Of a stretch of 64,000 nucleotides of DNA, positions 33,013 through 40,673 are shown piece after piece. The notes beneath the pieces were generated by a model. That model did no database searches. It was given only the letters and a program-made list of their open reading frames with translations, and was not told the origin of the DNA. This stretch comes from Streptococcus infantis (GTDB lineage: Bacteria > Bacillota > Bacilli > Lactobacillales > Streptococcaceae). The stretch lies in assembly GCF_018499575.1 (NCBI RefSeq), contig NZ_JAHDAP010000001.1, forward strand, positions 558,001 through 622,000, given 5' to 3'. Position 1 is the stretch's first letter. Each line of letters starts with the position of its first letter. Made by a program: the position numbers and the translations under genes.

Positions 33013-33464
33013 TTAATCAAGCTTTTCAATTTTATAAAAATCCTCCAAATAAAATTGTTTACTAGATTCTCTAAGTAAAAAATTTTCAAAATCATCTTCA
33101 TCTTCAACTATTGTATACATTCCGTTGTTAACGATAAAATAGTCATTATTGATCTTGTAGTGTCCATCAGAAAGTCCTGAAAATCAATGTCTTCTAACTT
33201 CAATGTGTCACTTTCACTAAGTGTTAAACGTAAACGAAGGGCTCCCACTTTCATATAGTCTTTAAGAGAAATTGCTGCATATCCTCCAAATGCTTGTTTT
33301 TCTGGACTAGATGACTTTTGATTTTGAACTGCTTTTTCTTTAATAAAAGAAGTGATTCTAAATGAACGTGATATTTGAAAACCTGGGCTAGCTAATGGCT
33401 GATCTTCAGCATCAAATACAGATAAATCATAGCCTTTCTTTTTAATAGCATCTTCTACTACAGT
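33013..33464 (-). pseudogene. Decayed gene of unknown family, 5'-truncated and frameshifted
   Basis: Minus-strand coding signal with no start. It reads ...VVEDAIKKKGYDLSVFDAEDQ...FQISRSFRITSFIKEKA...AFGGYAAISLKDYMKVGALRLRLTLSES in one frame, then needs a one-base shift near 33180 to continue as GLSDGHYKINNDYFIVNNGMYTIV and stop at 33013. Its 5' end is fused directly to the truB fragment. I do not recognise the protein. The remaining 90 bases up to paralogue B contain nothing I can identify. Confidence 0.65.
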
Positions 33465-33544
33465 CCTAAAATCTTACGTAATTTAAAAACCGCATCATGC
33501 AAGGTCATACCTGCTTCTTTTTTTAAGTTGATAATACCGTTCAT
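33465..33544 (-). pseudogene. Duplicated 5' fragment of truB
   Basis: The ATG at 33544 opens [12 protein letters not shown], then [15 protein letters not shown], which is the TruB N-terminus with two substitutions, and stops two codons later. Homology to bases 31110-31190 ends abruptly at the AGG of the LRKILG segment. It lies 3 bases after the stop of the upstream hydrolase gene, in the position truB would occupy if the island were absent. Confidence 0.9.
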
Positions 33545-33547
33545 TTA

Positions 33548-34351
33548 TTAACTTTCTAAAAATACTAAAACTCTATTTTGGAAATTCTTATTCTGCTCAT
33601 AAAGTGCATGCCCACATTCTGGTAAAATGGTGAGTTGGCTATCTTTGATATGTTGATGCAATTCAAGCGAAGCTTCAACGCCTAGAACATCATCTTTTTC
33701 TGCTCCAATAATGAGTGTAGGACAGCTGATTCTTTCCAAAACAACCAGACTATCATGTTTTAAGCAAGATACAGCCTGAATAGAAATACGTTGTTTATCT
33801 TTAATGCGACCAAAGATTCCCATAACATTATAAAGTAATCGCCACTTTTGATAGCTCTTTTGCGTGTAGGAGTGCTTTGCAATATCCAGCATGAGATGCT
33901 TAAAATTTCCAGATTGACTGAGTTTTTGCCAATGCTCAATTCGTTCTCTAGCAAGTTGACTAGGTTTTGCTGTTGTCACAGCCAAAACTAGCTTTTCAAC
34001 CTTTTCTGGAAAATCTACAGCTACCCATTGAGCAATCATTCCACCTTGCGAAATCCCCATAACATAGGCACTGGTAATATTCAATACCTCCATTGCTTCT
34101 GCAACATCTGCTACCATATCCCTTGTGCTATAACCCCTCCTCAACTCATTGATTCGAGAAAAAACATAAATTTTGTAACGTTCAGCAAGTATACGGTATG
34201 TGATTGAAAAAGGCATAGCCATACCTTTAACTGTTTGTAGTCCATCGCCCAATCCTGGTATAATCACCAGAGGTTGATTTCCTTTACCAAAGGTCACATA
34301 ATCCATGCTCTTATCATTAAAATATAAGGTTTTCCCTTTTGTTGAAGACAT
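33548..34351 (-). CDS. Alpha/beta hydrolase
   Basis: A 267-residue soluble hydrolase. The nucleophile elbow is GISQGGMIAQW, the oxyanion region is VIIPGLGDGLQT, a late aspartate is in IIGAEKDDVLG and the histidine is in LPECGHALYEQ, completing a Ser-Asp-His triad. Substrate unknown. Its 3' end once probably led straight into truB. Confidence 0.87.
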   Translation of the reverse strand: MSSTKGKTLYFNDKSMDYVTFGKGNQPLVIIPGLGDGLQTVKGMAMPFSITYRILAERYKIYVFSRINELRRGYSTRDMVADVAEAMEVLNITSAYVMGISQGGMIAQWVAVDFPEKVEKLVLAVTTAKPSQLARERIEHWQKLSQSGNFKHLMLDIAKHSYTQKSYQKWRLLYNVMGIFGRIKDKQRISIQAVSCLKHDSLVVLERISCPTLIIGAEKDDVLGVEASLELHQHIKDSQLTILPECGHALYEQNKNFQNRVLVFLES

Positions 34352-34382
34352 TACTTCGTTCCCTCTACTATTTTTTCAATAT

Positions 34383-34826
34383 TTATTTATATTGAGTTTT
34401 TAAATGCAAGGCAAAGCCGGCAGTCACTTTTTCAAATCCAACTGCCTGATAAAACTGATGTGCAGCATTTCGTTCAGCGGTTAATCCACTATTTAGAGCC
34501 AGTGCCTCAACTCCTTCTTTTACCGCTTGTTTTTTCAATTCATCGATTAGCCTACTAGCAATTCCTTGTCGTCTTTTTTCTTTTGCAACTGACAAAGCTA
34601 AAATACGATAGTAAGATCCGTCTGCTTCAAAAAAGAAGAGCTTTGCATAACCTAAGAAACCTAAAATTTCTTCGTTTCTTTCAGCCAGAAGACAGCCATA
34701 ATGCGGTTGAGAAAGAATCATTTCTAAACGTCGAGACAGCTTAGAAGCTGACGTTGGATAGCCCAAATCTTCGTATAAAGACAGTAGGGCTTCAGCATCT
34801 TTCATGGTTGCTTTTCGTATCTGCAT
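34383..34826 (-). CDS. GNAT family N-acetyltransferase
   Basis: A 147-residue GNAT domain with KEKRRQGIASRLIDELK as the acetyl-CoA loop and NAAHQFYQAVGFEKV near the end. AGGAGACTCTT precedes the ATG. Substrate unknown. It starts 9 bases after the DUF2130 gene and may be cotranscribed with it and the hydrolase. Confidence 0.87.
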   Translation of the reverse strand: MQIRKATMKDAEALLSLYEDLGYPTSASKLSRRLEMILSQPHYGCLLAERNEEILGFLGYAKLFFFEADGSYYRILALSVAKEKRRQGIASRLIDELKKQAVKEGVEALALNSGLTAERNAAHQFYQAVGFEKVTAGFALHLKTQYK

Positions 34827-34835
34827 AAGAGTCTC

Positions 34836-36110
34836 CTATTCCCCCTTCAAGGCTTCAAACTTAGCCTTCATGGTTGGATTTTTTCTGGTCAATTTTTTAA
34901 CAGAAACATCATCCAGCTTGTTGTTGGCGAGGCGGAGTTGGTTCTCGGATGTGGTGAGGAATTTCTTGACCTCTTCCATTCGTTTGATGGCCTTGTCGAT
35001 TTCATCAATAGCCTTGCCGAAGTTAACAGAAGCCGAATTGTAGTTCTTGGCAAAGGCAACCTTGAATGCATCTAGGTCTTCTTCAAAGTGGGTGATGTCG
35101 ATATTTTGCTCACGGATAAGTGCTAGTTCTTGCTTGTATTTAAGAGTGTTAAGAGCCGCATTGCGTAAGAGACCAATCAACTGGATAAAGAACTGGGGAC
35201 GGACCACATACATCTTCTCATACTCGTGGCTAACATCAACAATCCCTGTGTTAAAGTAGTCGTTATCTGCTTCAAGCATACTTACCAAAACAGCATATTC
35301 ACAGTTTTTTTCTCGACGATCCTTGTCCAACTCCTTGTAGAAGTCAGCATTTTTGTGTTTCTTTTCGGTCCCATCTGCCTCATTTTTCATCTCAAACATG
35401 ATGGAAATAAATTCTAGACCATTTTCATCAAAGTCACGAAAGATAAAGTCCCCTTTAGACCCACGAGCAGAAACCTTGTTGTCCTTTTCGAAATAAGCGT
35501 TTGGGAAGGCAAAGCTTCGAACCTTATTAAACTCACTCTCAGCATACTGCTCTAGACTTTCTCCTATGGCCTTAGTTGATTGTTGAGCTTTGAAATTTTT
35601 GTAGAACTCAACCTGCTCATTAGCCGCCTTGAGCTGTGCTTCATAGTTTTGTTTCACCGAAGCAAGAGAAAGCTCGTTTTCTTTTTCTTGTAAAAGGAGC
35701 TGATTTTTGACCTGGTCTCTTTCTTTCTCTAGATTAGACAGTGTCTTTTGCAGTTGGTTTTCATGCTCCAAGCGCAAGGTCACCAACTGATTCTCAAGTT
35801 GTTGAACTTCTTTTTCTTTCTCTAGCAGACTTTGGCTAGCGGTTTGCTCTACTTCCTTTTTCGCCAATTCTTTTTCAGTATCAAACTGTTGAATCTGGTT
35901 TTGTAACTGAGCAATTTCTTGGTCCTTCTTGGCTAACTTCTCTTGCTGCTCATTAAGGGCCTTTTGCTCAGCTAAAGCCAACTCTTGCCGAATTCGCTCA
36001 TGAATTTCCTTGTCAAACTCAGCTGTTCGAACTTGAGAAATCAACTCTGCATATTGACTTTCATTTACTGTAAAAACTTCCCCACAATTTGGACATTTAA
36101 TTTCGTTCAT
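34836..36110 (-). CDS. DUF2130 protein: zinc-ribbon, coiled coil, nuclease-like domain
   Basis: A 424-residue protein. It starts with a half zinc ribbon (KCPNCGEVF), continues with a coiled coil of about 150 residues (repeated Glu/Lys/Gln heptads), then a globular part with KGDFIF...ISIMFEMKNE, which fits the D...ExK core of PD-(D/E)XK nucleases, and ends in another helical section. Members are widespread; their biological role is not established. Possibly DNA-processing. Start supported by GAGGAAAATC. Confidence 0.82.
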   Translation of the reverse strand: MNEIKCPNCGEVFTVNESQYAELISQVRTAEFDKEIHERIRQELALAEQKALNEQQEKLAKKDQEIAQLQNQIQQFDTEKELAKKEVEQTASQSLLEKEKEVQQLENQLVTLRLEHENQLQKTLSNLEKERDQVKNQLLLQEKENELSLASVKQNYEAQLKAANEQVEFYKNFKAQQSTKAIGESLEQYAESEFNKVRSFAFPNAYFEKDNKVSARGSKGDFIFRDFDENGLEFISIMFEMKNEADGTEKKHKNADFYKELDKDRREKNCEYAVLVSMLEADNDYFNTGIVDVSHEYEKMYVVRPQFFIQLIGLLRNAALNTLKYKQELALIREQNIDITHFEEDLDAFKVAFAKNYNSASVNFGKAIDEIDKAIKRMEEVKKFLTTSENQLRLANNKLDDVSVKKLTRKNPTMKAKFEALKGE

Positions 36111-36167
36111 GATTTTCCTCAGTATTTAACATTACTACATTCATTATAGCATGGATAAACAAAAAGA

Positions 36168-36192
36168 AAAAGTTGGAATCAATCCAACTTTT
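36168..36192 (-). terminator. Terminator of the formate/nitrite-type channel gene
   Basis: AAAAGTTGG and CCAACTTTT, a 9-bp stem with a 7-base loop and a T run on the minus strand, overlapping the gene end. Confidence 0.8.
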
Positions 36193-36988
36193 AATCTACG
36201 TATGTATCTTCGTTCTTGTTTAAGAAGGCGTAAGGCAATCCAATCAGAAGTCCACCACCGATGAAGTTACCAATAAAGGTTACACCCCAGTGACGTAGGA
36301 TATTTCCAATACCGAAGTTTGCAATAGAATCGGCAGCGACACTGAACTTAACAATAGCAAATGAAGCAAAGTTTGCGGCGATGTGTTCATTTGTTAAGAA
36401 TACAAACATGTAAATAGCTGAAAGAACCAACCAAAGTTTGGCACCACCATCTTTAACTAAAACGAAAGAAAGAATGGCGATGTTTACAAAGACATTGGCC
36501 AAAATTGCTTCAAGCAAAACTAGTTCATTTGAACGGCCCAATTTCATTTCCACAACTCCAGAAATAAAACTATCATGGGTCAGGTTTGCATAAGCAGCTG
36601 AATGAGCGAATCCCCAACCAGCGATAAGCGCTCCGATTAAGTTAAAGAAAGTACAATATAGAAGAATTTCAGCTGTTTTTCTCCAGCTAATTTTTTTCAA
36701 AAAGCTACCAGCTGTCAAGAACATCATGTTTGATGTAACTAACTCAGCATTCAAGAACACGATATAAGCCAATCCCCAAGCGAAAACAAATGGGAAAAGG
36801 AAGCGTCCGCTACCTGGGACAATCTTATTAATCAAGTCAGCTCCAACTGCACCAGCTGCTGTACTGAAAGTTAAGAAAGCACCCGCAAACATTGAACGAA
36901 TAGCATACTTGAATTTACTGTTTGAATAAAGACTTTCTTTCTTTTTACAAGCAAATTCAATTTTTGAAATAAATTCTGATGAGACCAT
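36191..36988 (-). CDS. Formate/nitrite transporter (FNT) family channel
   Basis: A 265-residue membrane protein with about six helices. FNT signatures are an N-terminal AGAFLTFSTAAGAVGADL, the NAELVTSNMM helix break and NEHIAANFA. Transports small anions such as formate, nitrite or lactate; in a fermenting streptococcus formate is the natural guess. AGGAGTTTAT precedes the ATG. A deleted second copy lies 250 bases upstream. Confidence 0.9.
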   Translation of the reverse strand: MVSSEFISKIEFACKKKESLYSNSKFKYAIRSMFAGAFLTFSTAAGAVGADLINKIVPGSGRFLFPFVFAWGLAYIVFLNAELVTSNMMFLTAGSFLKKISWRKTAEILLYCTFFNLIGALIAGWGFAHSAAYANLTHDSFISGVVEMKLGRSNELVLLEAILANVFVNIAILSFVLVKDGGAKLWLVLSAIYMFVFLTNEHIAANFASFAIVKFSVAADSIANFGIGNILRHWGVTFIGNFIGGGLLIGLPYAFLNKNEDTYVD

Positions 36989-37242
36989 ATAAACTCCTAA
37001 AACTTTTATTTGTGAATATTATAACATAAAATCGAAATTATGGGAAGGCTTTCCTAAATCAATCACTAATAATTTTTAAAAATATCGGAATCGTTTACAC
37101 CCTTGTAGTTTTAAGGTTTTACACTTCAAATATCTCTGAAAACAATTCCTGAACTTCTAGAGCCGTTTATTATAATTAATATATTTTTACTAAAATAAAA
37201 AGAGAGAAACCTAGCATTTCTCCCCACTTCTATTGATAAATT

Positions 37243-37609
37243 TTAGTCTACATAACTCTCTTCATTTTGATTTAAAAAGGCATATGGCAAACCAATCAAA
37301 AAACCACCACCAATTAAGTTAGCGATGAAGGTAACTCCCCAATGGCGTAGAATATTTGGAATATCAAAGTTAGCAATTTGATCAGAGACAATACTAAATT
37401 TAATAATACTAAAGGATGAAAAGTTAGCTGCAATGTGCTCGTTTGACAAGAAAACAAACATAGAGATTGCTGATAAGATAATCCACAGCTTAGCAAGGAA
37501 GTAACTAGCACTAGGAATGAATAACATATTTGAACTTGCTTTGATCAAAAAGACTTTCCTTCTTACGACAATTATAATCTATCTTCAAAACGAACTCTGA
37601 AGAACTCAT
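37243..37609 (-). pseudogene. Internally deleted tandem copy of the FNT channel gene
   Basis: The 5' end (ATG at 37609, after AAGGAGTTTTT) encodes MSSSEFVLKIDYNCRKKESL, then SKFKYVIHS and a stop. The 3' end encodes KLWIILSAISMFVFLSNEHIAANF and onward to NQNEESYVD, matching the last third of the channel at 36191. The middle, roughly 150 residues, is gone and the two parts are out of frame. It is about 70-80% alike to the intact copy by eye, so it is an old duplication rather than an assembly artefact. Confidence 0.88.
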
Positions 37610-37679
37610 AAAAACTCCTTAAAATATCTCTGTTAACATTATAACATGAAATACTTTAAGTGGAATAAATTCTTGTTCT

Positions 37680-38318
37680 TTACATTTGAATGTTAGCAAA
37701 AGCTTCAATTTCTTCTGCAGTCAACCCGACCAGCTCTGAAACCCACAAGCCGACAATATCTGATAAAACAGAATCGCAGACATATTCATTCTCACCATGA
37801 CCATATTTACAAGTGAATAGAGGGGTTCTTATCGCTGATTGATAAAAATTGAAGGCTAACTCTTGCAGTTTCTCTGGCTGAAATTCGAGTCCCAACTCTT
37901 GTGCAAGTCCAGCTCTCACTTTATCCCACTCTTCGCCTTTTGACTGGTAGTTTTCTCGTGCTTTATTGAGAAATCCTTGACAGAATTTTACCAACAAATC
38001 CTTGTTTTGATAGAGTAAACGACAAGAAAAATCAGTGATAGAACCAGCATGGAGTAAGAAGGTAAGCAAGTCATCAAGGCTTTCTGCTACCCGACCAACT
38101 TGGCCTTCACTCCCTATAAAGCCGATACTATCATCTTCAAGAATTACATATTCTCCCCCGCTACCATCTTTAGCAAAGGCTATGGGCGAAAGAGAATAAG
38201 CTTCATTGTTCTGAGAAAATTCAACCTCTTTCAACTGGTCATAAAAGAGAATATCGCATTCTTGCATCAATAAAATATTTAGTTGTTTATCTTCTCTTAT
38301 TACTTGTAGTTGATTCAT
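37680..38318 (-). CDS. SUKH (SMI1/KNR4)-like protein
   Basis: A 212-residue soluble acidic protein. The stretch IAFAKDGSGGEYVILEDDSI followed by GFIGSEGQVGRVAESLDDLLTFLL resembles the SMI1/KNR4 (SUKH) fold used by many immunity proteins of polymorphic toxins. No toxin gene is adjacent. The ATG at 38318 (MNQLQVIRED) is chosen for the GGAGAG upstream; the open frame extends 15 codons further without a site. Family call by eye only. Confidence 0.6.
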   Translation of the reverse strand: MNQLQVIREDKQLNILLMQECDILFYDQLKEVEFSQNNEAYSLSPIAFAKDGSGGEYVILEDDSIGFIGSEGQVGRVAESLDDLLTFLLHAGSITDFSCRLLYQNKDLLVKFCQGFLNKARENYQSKGEEWDKVRAGLAQELGLEFQPEKLQELAFNFYQSAIRTPLFTCKYGHGENEYVCDSVLSDIVGLWVSELVGLTAEEIEAFANIQM

Positions 38319-38384
38319 ATTAGCTACTCTCCTAGCTTTGACAACTGTCATAAGTGACAACAATCCAATTTTAGCAATCGACTC

Positions 38385-38801
38385 TTAATAATAATAATAG
38401 ATTTTAATATGGCACTTCTTGGCCACATTGGCAAGATTTTTCACTAACTCCTCGTTTCTTTTGCTTTTCCCAAAATGAAAAGTAAAAGATTTTCCATCTT
38501 TCCTTGTAAAATACAGATGATACCTGTCCCCATTCATTCTTCTCCCTCGAATGTAATCAATATCAATCTGTCTAATTTCAGCTAGAGGAACAATCCTTTT
38601 TCTAAAAAGAATAATCGTATGAATGTATAATCTTCCCTTTGCAATATGAAAAGGATCCAACATACTCCCACCACTTTTTAAGGATGTCTTAACTCTTTGG
38701 AAAAAAAGATAGAAATAAAATAGTGCTAAAAAAATTAACAAAAATCTAATGACCTGATTTTTCCAAAGGACTTCAAAAACTGAAATACGATAACTATACA
38801 T
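38385..38801 (-). CDS. Small membrane protein with PH-like C-terminal domain, unknown function
   Basis: A 138-residue protein from the ATG at 38801 (MYSYRISVFEVLW). An extended -10 (TGGTATAAT) just upstream rules out the longer frame. One membrane segment near residues 19-36, then a soluble part: RLYIHTIILFRKRIVPLAEI and YHLYFTRKDGKSFTFHFG, resembling a bacterial PH-like domain. The 3' end is AT-rich. No named family recognised. Confidence 0.6.
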   Translation of the reverse strand: MYSYRISVFEVLWKNQVIRFLLIFLALFYFYLFFQRVKTSLKSGGSMLDPFHIAKGRLYIHTIILFRKRIVPLAEIRQIDIDYIRGRRMNGDRYHLYFTRKDGKSFTFHFGKSKRNEELVKNLANVAKKCHIKIYYYY

Positions 38802-38865
38802 ATTAAAATAATTCCTTTTTTCTTTATTATACCACTTTTGTTGAAAGGCTAGGTTTATAGACAAA

Positions 38866-38896
38866 GAAAAAAGACTGAACAGAGTTCAGACCTTTT
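38866..38896 (-). terminator. Terminator of queT
   Basis: GTCTGAAC and GTTCAGTC form a stem with one mismatch around a 3-base loop, followed by six T on the minus strand, about 25 bases after the queT stop. Confidence 0.6.
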
Positions 38897-38919
38897 TATG
38901 CATACTTGATATGATTTCA

Positions 38920-39429
38920 TTATCTAGTCAAATCAATACGTTGACCAATTTTACCAATGATAATTGCTCCGACAATGAGTGATGCGAATTCCCCGATACC
39001 AGTAGTAAACCATGTAAAGAAGAATGGTGCTTCAGCTACAATTGATAATTCAGCAGCAATTGTTACCATTGAAATTGAAAAAAGAATTGAAAAGAAGAAA
39101 TGATCTTTACGAATCAATCCATTAAATAGATAGTCTTTACTGTATTTGCTAAACAACAAAACTCCTAAACTTAGGAAGACGAGTGTTGAGCCGCCACCAA
39201 CAGCGACATCAATGAGTCCAAAACTGAAGAAATTAGCAATCATACATCCAAGCGTAACACCGATAATGTACTTAGGATTATAAAAAGCTAGGAAATTCAT
39301 CATTTCAGAAATACGGAATTGGTAAGCACCGTAGCTGATGGCATTGAGTGGTGGTGTGATTGTCAACACCACATAAATAGCTGCGACAATGGCAATGTCT
39401 GCCAAATCACGGACAGTTAGTTTTTTCAT
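38920..39429 (-). CDS. queT: QueT family queuosine-precursor (preQ1) transporter
   Basis: A 169-residue membrane protein with about five to six helices of the QueT/COG4708 family, thought to be the substrate-binding (S) part of an ECF importer for preQ1. MTVRDLADIAIVAAIY-type N-terminus (here KKLTVRDLADI) and GAYQFRISEMMNFLAFYNP. The ATG at 39429 uses the AAGGAG embedded in the riboswitch directly upstream. Confidence 0.92.
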   Translation of the reverse strand: MKKLTVRDLADIAIVAAIYVVLTITPPLNAISYGAYQFRISEMMNFLAFYNPKYIIGVTLGCMIANFFSFGLIDVAVGGGSTLVFLSLGVLLFSKYSKDYLFNGLIRKDHFFFSILFSISMVTIAAELSIVAEAPFFFTWFTTGIGEFASLIVGAIIIGKIGQRIDLTR

Positions 39430-39431
39430 GT

Positions 39432-39493
39432 TTTCTCCTTTAGCGGCTATTCCGCGTCTAATATGCTTGGTGAAAGAAGCTAAGCACCAAGGG
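39432..39493 (-). ncRNA. preQ1-II riboswitch
   Basis: The minus-strand leader reads CTTGGTGCTTAGC, TTCTTTCACCAAGCATATTA, then CGCGGAATAGCCGCTAAAGGAG. This agrees almost base for base with the preQ1-II (COG4708) class: stem CTTGGTG/CACCAAG, the small GCGG/CCGC hairpin, and a 3' segment that pairs back as a pseudoknot. The ribosome binding site is part of the 3' strand, so ligand binding would hide it and shut off queT translation. Confidence 0.95.
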
Positions 39494-39513
39494 TTGACCA
39501 AGTCAACTTTATT

Positions 39514-39546
39514 AGTATAGCACATTTAAAGCCTTTATGCTATACT
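39514..39546. promoter_or_regulatory. Mirror-image divergent promoters of queT and gtrA
   Basis: AGTATAGCA (39514-39522) and TGCTATACT (39538-39546) are exact inverted copies 15 bases apart. Each is an extended -10: minus strand TGCTATACT for queT, plus strand TGCTATACT for gtrA. The two promoters therefore face away from each other, and their polymerase sites overlap. Confidence 0.75.
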
Positions 39547-39552
39547 AATCTT

Positions 39553-39987
39553 ATGAAAAGATACATTAAAAAATTCTTCGATAACGAAATTTTGTCCTAT
39601 TTATTTTTCGGTGTTGCTACTACAATCGTTTCTGTAGGAACTCGCATGATTATTTTTTATTTGACAAAACAAGAATTAACAGCCACTGCTTTAGGGAATG
39701 TAACTGGTATCCTATTTGCTTTCTTTACCAACGACACTATTGTTTTTAAACAAAAACGAGCAAATTGGTTTAGACGTCTTATCAAATTCTCAGGAGCTCG
39801 ACTGTTTACCTTCTTACTCGATATGGGTTTAACTTTTATTTTCGTCACGAAGTTTCCTCATATTATAGGTCAATTTGTAGGTGATGATATTAATATAATT
39901 AATACAATTGAAATAGGTATTGCTCAAGTTACAATTGTTGTCTTAAATTACCTTTTTAGCAAGCTTTTTGTATTTAAAAATCATTGA
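39553..39987 (+). CDS. GtrA family membrane protein
   Basis: A 144-residue protein with four predicted helices of the GtrA/DPMS family, linked to flipping or transfer of lipid-linked sugars and wall polymers. FGVATTIVSVGTRM and NDTIVFK match. No Shine-Dalgarno precedes the ATG. The -10 TATACT ends six bases before it, so translation probably begins at the mRNA 5' end. Confidence 0.87.
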   Translation: MKRYIKKFFDNEILSYLFFGVATTIVSVGTRMIIFYLTKQELTATALGNVTGILFAFFTNDTIVFKQKRANWFRRLIKFSGARLFTFLLDMGLTFIFVTKFPHIIGQFVGDDINIINTIEIGIAQVTIVVLNYLFSKLFVFKNH

Positions 39988-40068
39988 GCACTTTTCTTGC
40001 ATTCAACATAAATTTACGATATAATGTTGTCTGTAAAAATTTGATAAAATTTCGAAAGGAAAAAGATT

Positions 40069-40449
40069 ATGTTAAAGGATCTTAAAAATTTCTTGCTCCG
40101 TGGCAACGTTGTTGACCTTGCTGTCGGTGTGATCATCGCTACTGCTTTTGGTGCTATCATTACTTCATTCGTTAATGATATCATCACTCCACTTCTATTG
40201 AACCCAGCCCTAGAAGCTGCTAAAGTTCAAAATATCGCTGAGCTTGCATGGAATGGTGTTACATATGGTAAATTCTTGAGCGCTGTCATCAACTTTGTAG
40301 TTGTTGGTACTGTTCTCTTCTTCATGGTTAAAGGTATTGAAAAAGCTCAAAACCTTCGTAAGAAAGAAGAAGCTGCTGAAGAAGCTCCAGCTGGTCCAAC
40401 TGAATTGGAAGTTCTTCAAGAAATCAAAGCACTTCTTGAAAAAAAATAA
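40069..40449 (+). CDS. mscL: Large-conductance mechanosensitive channel
   Basis: Homopentameric emergency-release channel. N-terminal LLRGNVVDLAVGVIIATAFG is the diagnostic first helix, the second helix is INFVVVGTVLFFMV, and a charged C-terminal bundle follows. 126 aa. GGAAAAAG precedes the ATG. Confidence 0.96.
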   Translation: MLKDLKNFLLRGNVVDLAVGVIIATAFGAIITSFVNDIITPLLLNPALEAAKVQNIAELAWNGVTYGKFLSAVINFVVVGTVLFFMVKGIEKAQNLRKKEEAAEEAPAGPTELEVLQEIKALLEKK

Positions 40450-40455
40450 ACATTT

Positions 40456-40489
40456 AAAAGGATTTAGATATTGTCTAAATCCTTTTTTA
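40456..40489 (+). terminator. Terminator of mscL
   Basis: AAAAGGATTTAGA and TCTAAATCCTTTT, a perfect 13-bp stem with a 5-base loop and a T run. Confidence 0.92.
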
Positions 40490-40516
40490 TTGGGAAAATT
40501 AATGTTTAGATGACTC

Positions 40517-40545
40517 TTGAGTTACACCATCTTTTTTGATATAAT
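40517..40545 (+). promoter_or_regulatory. Promoter of tRNA-Arg
   Basis: TTGAGT at 40517-40522 and TATAAT at 40540-40545, spaced 17 bases, 11 bases before the tRNA. Confidence 0.75.
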
Positions 40546-40556
40546 GAGGGAAGTTT

Positions 40557-40628
40557 CCACCCTTAGTGTAATGGATATCACGTAAGATTCCGGTTCTTGA
40601 GATGGGGGTTCGATTCCCTCAGGGTGGA
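40557..40628 (+). tRNA. tRNA-Arg, anticodon CCG
   Basis: A full cloverleaf can be drawn. The acceptor stem is CCACCCT/AGGGTGG with discriminator A. There is a short D arm, an anticodon arm TAAGA-TTCCGGT-TCTTG giving CCG (reads CGG), and a T arm GGGGG-TTCGATT-CCCTC. Length is 72 nt. The 3' CCA is not encoded. It has its own promoter and terminator. Confidence 0.93.
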
Positions 40629-40641
40629 TAGATATAAACGT

Positions 40642-40668
40642 AAAAGCAACGGTTTACGTTGCTTTTTT
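40642..40668 (+). terminator. Terminator of tRNA-Arg
   Basis: AAAAGCAACG and CGTTGCTTTT, a 10-bp stem with a 5-base loop and T run. It probably also serves the convergent MFS gene. Confidence 0.88.
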
Positions 40669-40673
40669 CTATA

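Noticed and set aside
33465..33544. A second truB start with ATG as a possible functional small gene
   Set aside because: It stops after about 27 codons, has no ribosome binding site of its own, and is clearly a fragment of the neighbouring truB.
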